Source: Turbatrix aceti (lineage: Eukaryota > Nematoda > Chromadorea > Rhabditida > Panagrolaimidae). From it: DNA of 64,000 bases. Positions 57,624 through 64,000 of the stretch are shown one piece after another. The position numbers and the translations under genes were made by a program. Location: contig OZ017767.1 of NCBI GenBank assembly GCA_963969345.1, positions 11,042,471-11,106,470 of the forward strand. Reading direction: 5' to 3'. The first letter of the stretch is position 1, and each line of letters starts with the position of its first letter. A model generated the notes under the pieces. It ran no database searches. It had not been told where the DNA came from and worked only from the letters and a program-made list of their open reading frames with translations.

Positions 57624-60600
57624 ATGTTGTTGTCTCCTATTCTTGGGGTTCGTCGACTGAAAATCTTAGTTTTGCTTGAATTGGTTAGCTCGTACGGATA
57701 CTATTCCTACGTTATACCCCAGTCTCACACCAATACCAACGTTATCCGACAGGGTAACGTAAACGTAAATCCCGGAGATCCGACTGTTGAGAGCCATGTC
57801 GTATGCAACTGCGAACTCCGAATGGGCCCAGCACCGGCCAATCAACCGGGCATTCTCGGACAGTTATCATATCCTCCCGGATCCCAGATGCCGGTCATCG
57901 GCTTTCCATGCGGACAGTGCGCCTTCGCCCAACAGCAACAGCAACAACAACAGTCAGTGGGATCAACCGTGGGCGTGCCAATCGTTTCTCCCAGCAGCAC
58001 CACCCCCCTACCAACGACTCAATCCTCAACCACAACGGCACCTCTCTACTTCGTTACCGGAACACCTAGTCAACAGCCATCTACCGGTGGAGGAGTCGTG
58101 GGAGGATTTGGAGGATCAGGATCCACACCGAGCGCTCAACAACCCTTTTACCAACCAACGACTACGACCCCTGGATTCACGGCAGGATCTACCGGCGGAT
58201 TTTCGACGCCTACGACGAGCCAGCAGTTTGGATCAACTGGATTTTCTAGCCCACAGCCAACAACTCAGTCCACTACCCCGGGCTTTTCATTCGGCGGAGG
58301 ATCCTTTGGAGGAACATTTGCTCCCAGTACCACCCAGCAACCTTTATACAATCCGCCTTCCACGACTACAACCCAGCAACCAATCCAATCGACAACTCCA
58401 GGATTTGTATTCGGTGGAGGATCCTTTGGAGGATCCCAGCAACCTCAATACGAGGCACCATCCACCTATCCTACAACTGCCCCGACCTTTCAGCCATCCC
58501 CGACACCTACTACCACCCAACAACCCTTCACTACGACAACTCCCAGCGGAGCTGGACAATTTGGATTCGGTTATGGAACCCCAACAACTACCCAGTCCAG
58601 TCAATCTGGAATCGTATTTGGCGGAGGATCGTTTGGAGGAACCCATGCGCCATCCACGTACCCCACCACAACTCCTACACCCTCCACGACACCTTTTACC
58701 ACCCCAAGTCCGTCAACCACAACTCCTAGCCCTACGCAGCCCTTCTTCGAGGCCCCTTCAACTACGCCCCAGCCCTCCACGTCTCAGACCTCAGTTTTCT
58801 CACCCATTGGCTATGGCATGCCCTCGCCCACCCCTGCATCCTCGCTTTCGTGCAACACCACGTACATCTGCTCGTGCGTTCCCGCAGGAGGCTGTCCACC
58901 CCCAGTTGACCAACGCTTCAATGATGCCGGTGCACAGCAGTCTGCCGGTGCCTTCGGCGGGGCAGGAGGATTCACGCAGGGCTCCACGACAGTTCCCCAA
59001 CAGCAACAACAGCAGTTCAGTACCTCTGACGGTAGCTTCGGCGGCGCAGGCGGATTTCAACAGGCGTCAACGGGAGTTCCCCAACAGCAACAGTACATCC
59101 CAACTGCCGGGGGCTTCGGCAACGCTGGCGCATTCACGCAGACCCCAACGGGAGTTCCTCAACAACAACAACAGTTTGGCTCCCAATCTGGTGGCTTCGG
59201 CAACGCCGGCGCATTTCAGCAGGCGTCAACCGGAGTTCCACAACAACAACAACAATTCTATTCGCCATCCGGTGGCTTTGGTAATGCCGGCGCCTTCCAA
59301 CAGGCGTCAACAGGAGTTCCCCAACAACAGCAACAGCAGGGCTTCGGCAACGCTGGCGCATTCACGCAGGCCCCCACGGGAAACCAACAGCAACAACAAC
59401 AGTTTGGCGCCTCAGGCGGTAGCTTCGGCAGTGCCGGCGCTTTCCAACAGACGCCAACCGGGGTTCCACAGCAACAGCAACAATACAACTCCCCTTCCGG
59501 TGGCTTCGGCAACGCTGGCGCATTCACGCAGACCCCAACGTCGGTCCCTTTCCAGTCGCAGCAGCAGGGTTCCCAGCAGAACCCCACAATCGCAAATGAC
59601 AATGCCCTCATCAACTGCCTGCAGAACCAGGGTGCCAGAACAGGAAGACAGGTATTCACGTACAAACAGTTCACACACGGCACCCCGGCCTTGGGACCAC
59701 CAGAGGTCAGCAATTCAGCCGCGCAAAAGCTCAACGTCGTTGCCTTTGGATCCAATGAGAGGGGATCGACCATCATGGAAGAGTTCAACATGTCCAGGGT
59801 CGGGAACGGGCCGAGTCTCGTCAACGTTACGCTTACCGACATCGGCTGCACACCGCTTACCACCGGGCAAGACGGTCAACTTCGACCCCTGTCTGATCAG
59901 GAGATCTCAACCCGTGGCGTTGTAATGCCTCCCAGTGGAACTGGTGTACCTCTTCTTGTTGATGCCAATTACCTTATGAATAATATGAATGTAAGTAAGA
60001 GTGAATGAGAACTGATGAAATAAATCCCCTTTGTGAGCTAATAGTTGCTGGTCGGGTGGACAAACACTTGTGGAATGAAGATAATATGAGTCTGCACCAT
60101 GTTGGCACTTTACCCAGATTAATTAGCTGTTAGAAGCTCTAATTTAGTTCAACAAGCTGGAAAACAGTTGTAATAATGCTTTCCAGACAGGTCGGATAAC
60201 TATCCTCGATGCCACGTACTCCCATAAACAAGGATTTCCGAGCTACCATGAATTCCAATCAAGCGAGTATTACGGTCAATTTGAAAACTTGATGGCACAA
60301 TTTGTGAGTGACAAATTGTGTTAATGGACTTGTATAAGCTATGATCGGATTTACGATTTACAGATAAATCCTGAATACCTACAGGATCACATTCCGGGCG
60401 CTGTCTACTTCAATATTGACATCGCAACGTATCCCACAGAGTGAGGCCCCCAAATTCATGTGTACCAAACATTGATTTTTTCAGAACCCAAAGATACACT
60501 TACTATCCTCCCGAAGCCTTCGAGCAATACGTCCAACTCCTCGGTATCCACGAGGATACATATATCATTGTGTATTCCCGCGACCAAATCGGTGGCATGC

Positions 60601-61564
60601 GATACGCAGCCGCGGTCTGGGAAATGATGAAAATCTATGGTCATAAGAGAATCAGTGTCTTGAATGGCGGATTGGAGGCGTGGAAGGCTCTTGGATATGA
60701 GACAGTCCAGGATAATGAAACTCCGCCGCGAGCGGAAATTCCGAAGGGCAATTTTCAGGCGACGTTTGATTCGAGAAGAATTGTTGCTTTTGAAGAACTG
60801 ACCAATATTCAGCCGAATGGGAAAAGCTATTTGAATGAACCGATGATGGTTTGTTTGTTGATGAACTTTTCGATACCCAAACCGAGAACCGGAACCGAAA
60901 CAGTTGTGAACCCAAACCAGAACCGGACGGACCCGGTTCGGTTCCAGTTCTTGGTTTGGGTAACCGACATCACTGATTGTTAAAATTTTGATTATCATTC
61001 TCGGTTTTTCAGTTCAATTTCATGGATGTCCGCTCGTACGATGCTTTCAACAAAAGAGGCAGGCTTTCTGGAAGTAAAAATCTGCCAGCTTCTCAGCTCG
61101 TCGATTCCAATGGATTTATAAAATCCGATGTCGACATCAATATCGGTTAGTATGTACAAAAAATACAAATATTGAAAAAAAAGAACGTAAACAAACGAAA
61201 AAAGTGCAAGTTGCGACTGCACACACGTTGGCTCGCGCAGGTATACACCTGCGCGACGTCAATGTCCTTCTCATATCCGGTCAGGATATCCAAAAACATC
61301 TCAGTTTTCAGAACTTTCCCGTGCTAACTACACCCGAGGCCAGTCAACATTTGTCTACGCAAACGATGGCCCCGAGGCAGCCTTTGGTATCCTGGCAATG
61401 ACTGTCGTCGGTCAAGAAAGTGCTCGTCTATTCAATGTTGGTTTTTTTTTCTCTCACTCACTTTTTTGCTCGACATACATACTACAACGTAAAATTTGTT
61501 TACCCAATTTTAGGGGGGCCTGAACGAAGTTCGAATTCGCGCACCACAACTCATTGTCCGGTAA
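57624..61564 (+). CDS. Secreted Q/T/P-rich repeat protein fused to tandem rhodanese domains
   Basis: Seven exons: 57624-59990, 60187-60303, 60364-60440, 60485-60848, 61013-61145, 61312-61436 and 61514-61564, giving 1077 aa. A probable signal sequence (KILVLLELVSSYG) is followed by a Thr/Ser/Pro-rich mucin-like region with polyQ, then about nine repeats of GGFGNAGAFQQASTGVPQQQ type, and a non-repetitive domain with two Cys. At the end of exon 1, PLLVDANYLMNN joins across an intron to TGRITILDATYS, the normal opening of a thiosulfate/mercaptopyruvate sulfurtransferase. Domain 1 continues HIPGAVYFNID, YIIVYSRD and SVLNGGLEAWK. Domain 2 has FMDVRSYDAFNKRGRL and FVYANDGPEAA, where the active-site CGSGVT loop is expected; the catalytic Cys is missing. 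It is therefore probably a non-catalytic, extracellular or luminal protein. The fusion rests on in-frame splice phases and the continuous domain across exon 1/2. Confidence 0.8.
58925..59570 (+). repeat. In-frame tandem repeats encoding G/N/A and polyQ peptides
   Basis: About nine imperfect 75-90-bp units encode peptides such as GGFGNAGAFQQASTGVP followed by runs of CAA/CAG glutamine codons of variable length. This is the repetitive region of the rhodanese-fusion protein. Confidence 0.85.
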
Positions 61565-62002
61565 CGAGAGAAATCTTACGCGTCCAGCAGGAACCAGAAC
61601 CCTTACAAAAAATCACTCAAATCGTATCTGTGTAAATACATGTTGTGTGTTGTACAAGTTGAACATTTCAATGATTGTTTCACCTTCTATAATAGAGGAT
61701 AAAAGTAATTATATATTTTAATCGGGGATGGGCGAACAGTTATTTTTCGGTGATTTTAATTTTATTTTTTGCAAAAAAAAAATTTATAACTTTGTTCGAA
61801 AATTTGAAAAAAAATTGTAAATGTTATTTATTATTTTTCGTGAAATAACATTATCTGTTCGAAAAATTTGGTAATGTTGACAAACAAAACGAACAGATAA
61901 ATTCAAAAAAAAATTGTGTTCGCAAAGAAACAAGGAATTCGTTATAATTGATTTATATAAAAATCGCAACAAACCCAAAAACAAAAATTGCAACCCGCCG
62001 GA
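61565..62002. other. Intergenic between convergent genes
   Basis: AT-rich with scattered TGTTCG/CGAACA motifs (61725-61930) like those at 33547-33725 and 53055-53135. No gene. Confidence 0.45.
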
Positions 62003-62829
62003 TCAATCGTAACTCCCAACAAGAGCAATCGCGCTGAAATCCACGCTTTCCAGTCGGGAGCAAAGCTTCTCAACTTCTTTTCCGACATCTGAAAAGAAAG
62101 TCTCCTGCGTCGTCGGTCCCAGGGGTCTGGCAAAGTTGTACTGCCCGCTGAATTCGAAGAGCGTGTCATCGATGTTGACGAGAGCGATGAAATGGTGAGG
62201 AACGTGGTCGGCGTCGTCGGCGGGGGTATCTCCGCTTCGGGCGCAGGCATCATGAGCTGCTGCGAGATCCGCGTCGTTGGCGAGAAGATCGGACCTTTCG
62301 TCGAACGACTTTTCTCTTGCAGAGGTCAACCATTTTTCGAATGGACCGTTTCCTAAAATTTTTTGGAACAAAAAAATTTTTTATGTAAATTTTTTTAAAA
62401 CCCACCAAGATCGATTTTGTCAGATAAATTGGCAAGAACGTGGAAAAGAGCAAAGGTACCACACGCATTGATGATTTTCTGTTTCATAAAAAATATTTTA
62501 GACGGATTTTTATAGCCTTCAGCGGTCAGAGCTTCGTACTGGGGAGATATAAAATTGATTCCCTAAAATTTCTGATGGAAGAATAAAAAAACAGGAAACC
62601 AACATTTTTAAAGTCAGGAAAGCATAGAATGACGCCGAGGTGAGGCTGGGGGAGGAATGATAGACTTTCATCGTCGAAGCCAAAGATGTCAGCCGTCGTA
62701 ACACCTTTCACGCCGATTGCCCGGATGAACTGCAGGAAAATTAGAAAAAAAATGGAAAATTTTGTACAAAACAAATACCTTGTCCATGGTTTCTGGATTG
62801 GATTCCAGTTGAAGCCATCGAGCTGCCAT
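62003..62829 (-). CDS. Ubiquitin C-terminal hydrolase, UCHL1/UCHL3 family, altered triad
   Basis: Four exons, 62829-62779, 62729-62604, 62538-62406 and 62352-62003, give 219 aa (UCHL3 is 230). RWLQLESNPETMDKFIRAIGV opens as in UCHL3 ([20 protein letters not shown]). The oxyanion Gln and catalytic Cys85 lie in FMKQKIINACGTFAL, and the catalytic His157 in HHFIALV. The third triad residue, normally Asp in YELDG, is replaced by Ser172 in FEFSG. The family removes small adducts from the ubiquitin C-terminus in the cytosol. With Cys and His kept, the protein may bind ubiquitin with weak or altered catalysis. The codons around the change read cleanly in frame, so a local frameshift is unlikely. Confidence 0.88.
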
Positions 62830-63244
62830 CTGTGAATCTATAACGGGAAAAGGGGAAAAAACGTAAACAAAGTGAAAAAAGATATAAAAACACAAGTTTT
62901 GATCGTAAAATGCAAAAAGATCGTAATTTATTACTATTATACTGAGGCGGTCAACAAAAAATGTTACGGCACGCAATTACGTTCGATGAACGTAATCGTC
63001 ATCATTTTTTGGATTCAAAAAGTAACGATTGTTTACGTCCTTTTTTTCTGGCGTTATGTCCCCAAACTTTTGTGTTTTTTTTAAAAACCGACGTTCCAAT
63101 GGAATCTGTAGAATCTCAGTTCTGAACCATGCGAAATTATTTATAACTGGTTTACAGCAGATGCAGTAACAAAAAACGATGACAAAAAAATAATAAATTA
63201 AGCACGGCAAGAAAAAATAAACGATCAGCAGGTGAATTAGTTGT
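62830..63244. other. Intergenic
   Basis: AT-rich 3' flank of the tubulin gene and 5' flank of the UCH gene. Both genes are on the minus strand about 415 bp apart. Nothing else seen. Confidence 0.5.
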
Positions 63245-64000
63245 TTAGTATTCGTCATCTTCGACGCCGTCGAGCGAGTCGGTGCAGACCTCTTCGTAGT
63301 CCTTCTCGAGAGCAGCAAGATCCTCGCGGGCCTCGGAGAATTCACCCTCTTCCATGCCTTCTCCGACGTACCAGTGGACGAAAGCGCGCTTCGAGTACAT
63401 GAGGTCGAACTTGTGATCGAGGCGTGCCCAGGCCTCGGCGATGGCGGTCGTGTTGGAGAGCATGCAGACAGCACGCGGGACCTTGGCAAGATCGCCTCCG
63501 GGGACGACGGTCGGGGGCTGGTAGTTGATGCCGACCTTGAAGCCGGTGGGGCACCAGTCGACAAATTGGACGGAACGGTTGGTCTTGATGGCCGAAATGG
63601 CACCGTTGACGTCCTTCGGCACGACATCGCCTCGGTAGAGCAGGCAGACGGCCATGTACTTGCCGTGGCGCGGGTCGCACTTGACCATCTGGTTGGAAGG
63701 CTCAAAGCAGGCGGTTGTGATCTCCTGGACGGAGAGGCTCTCGTGGTAGGCCTTATCGGCCGAGATTACGGGTGCGTAGGTCGCGAGAGGGAAGTGAATT
63801 CGCGGATAGGGGACCAAGTTGGTCTGGAACTCGTTGAGGTCGACGTTCAGAGCTCCATCGAAGCGAAGGGAGGCCGTAATCGACGAAACAACCTAAAAAT
63901 AACGCTAATAATAAGATTTTGAATGAAAAATCGGTCTCGCAACGAAAAACATTTTCGTATAGAAACCAACGCGCTTGTAAAATTTAGGCCAAAAAATGAG
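63245..64000 (-). CDS. Alpha-tubulin, C-terminal part
   Basis: The last exon is 63892-63245; the intron continues past the window edge. It encodes about the last 215 residues: [19 protein letters not shown] (alpha-type GALNVD catalytic loop region), [24 protein letters not shown], the M-loop region, [32 protein letters not shown] and the acidic tail ending DDEY. The final Tyr is the detyrosination target of alpha-tubulin. A structural subunit of microtubules. Codon use is strongly G/C-ending. The 5' part, including the N-terminus and the acetylated Lys region, is outside the window. Confidence 0.96.

Noticed and set aside
57787..59925. 712-codon ORF in another frame of the Q/T/P-rich gene
   Set aside because: Produced by the repetitive CAA/ACC codons; only the other frame has a signal sequence and connects in phase to the rhodanese exons.
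1..64000. CRISPR array, bacterial operon, ribosomal RNA
   Set aside because: No regularly spaced identical repeats with unique spacers, no Shine-Dalgarno-led gene strings and no rRNA-like sequence; the window is spliced eukaryotic DNA.

Overview
The window is eukaryotic. It is AT-rich between genes, G/C-biased at third codon positions inside conserved genes, and its genes are split by many short introns (about 40-120 bp) with GTAAGT/GTGAGT donors and TTTTCAG or TTTTTAG acceptors. That intron style, a divergent pair of small SH2-tyrosine kinases (a class strongly expanded in nematodes), and acceptor-like TTTCAG sites just upstream of several start codons (as expected for spliced leader addition) suggest a nematode. 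This is an inference from gene style; no species is named. Exon coordinates below were worked out by hand from reading frame, splice consensus and paralogue alignment.

Layout. 1-689 (+) is the 3' end of a glucocerebrosidase (GBA, GH30) gene. 1.1-7.3 kb (+) holds three tandem copies (A, B, C) of a family of small secreted cysteine-containing precursor proteins that I do not recognise; copy A is cut in its second exon by a 2.1-kb TA-flanked element. 7.4-11.6 kb holds two divergently transcribed SH2-tyrosine kinases of Fer/Fps type. 11.8-19.7 kb (-) holds three more copies (D, E, F) of the small secreted family. The last intron of E contains a three-unit head-to-tail array of a 1.26-kb repeat, and F is strongly diverged. 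20.3-20.9 kb is a fold-back element. 21.2-22.8 kb (+) encodes an unrecognised acidic Ser/Thr-rich membrane-associated protein. 24.6-26.2 kb (+) is an intronless sugar-transporter-like MFS gene, and 26.8-27.3 kb (-) is an orphan ORF.

31.1-35.2 kb (-) is a receptor tyrosine kinase with an FN3-like ectodomain and an apparent one-base frameshift in the kinase. 39.4-40.4 kb (+) is a small single-pass membrane protein and 40.5-41.3 kb (-) a secreted protein. 41.7-48.1 kb (-) is a complete muscle-type myosin heavy chain. 50.9-51.8 kb is a second long inverted-repeat element. 52.0-52.5 kb (+) is a small membrane protein, and 53.3-56.1 kb (+) is THOC5, of the THO mRNA-export complex. 57.6-61.6 kb (+) encodes a secreted Q/T/P-rich repeat protein fused to two rhodanese domains. 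62.0-62.8 kb (-) is a UCH-family ubiquitin hydrolase with an altered catalytic triad. 63.2-64.0 kb (-) is the 3' end of an alpha-tubulin gene.

Most interesting is the six-member secreted family. Each member has an N-terminal exon (a signal peptide in five of six), a conserved furin-type basic site in the middle, and cysteines on both sides of it. In the diverged copy F one N-half cysteine and the only C-half cysteine are lost together, which suggests they are disulfide partners. That would make these two-chain precursors, cleaved internally but held together across the cut, in an insulin-like logic. The family also shares upstream sequence blocks and sits in a region full of mobile and repeated DNA.
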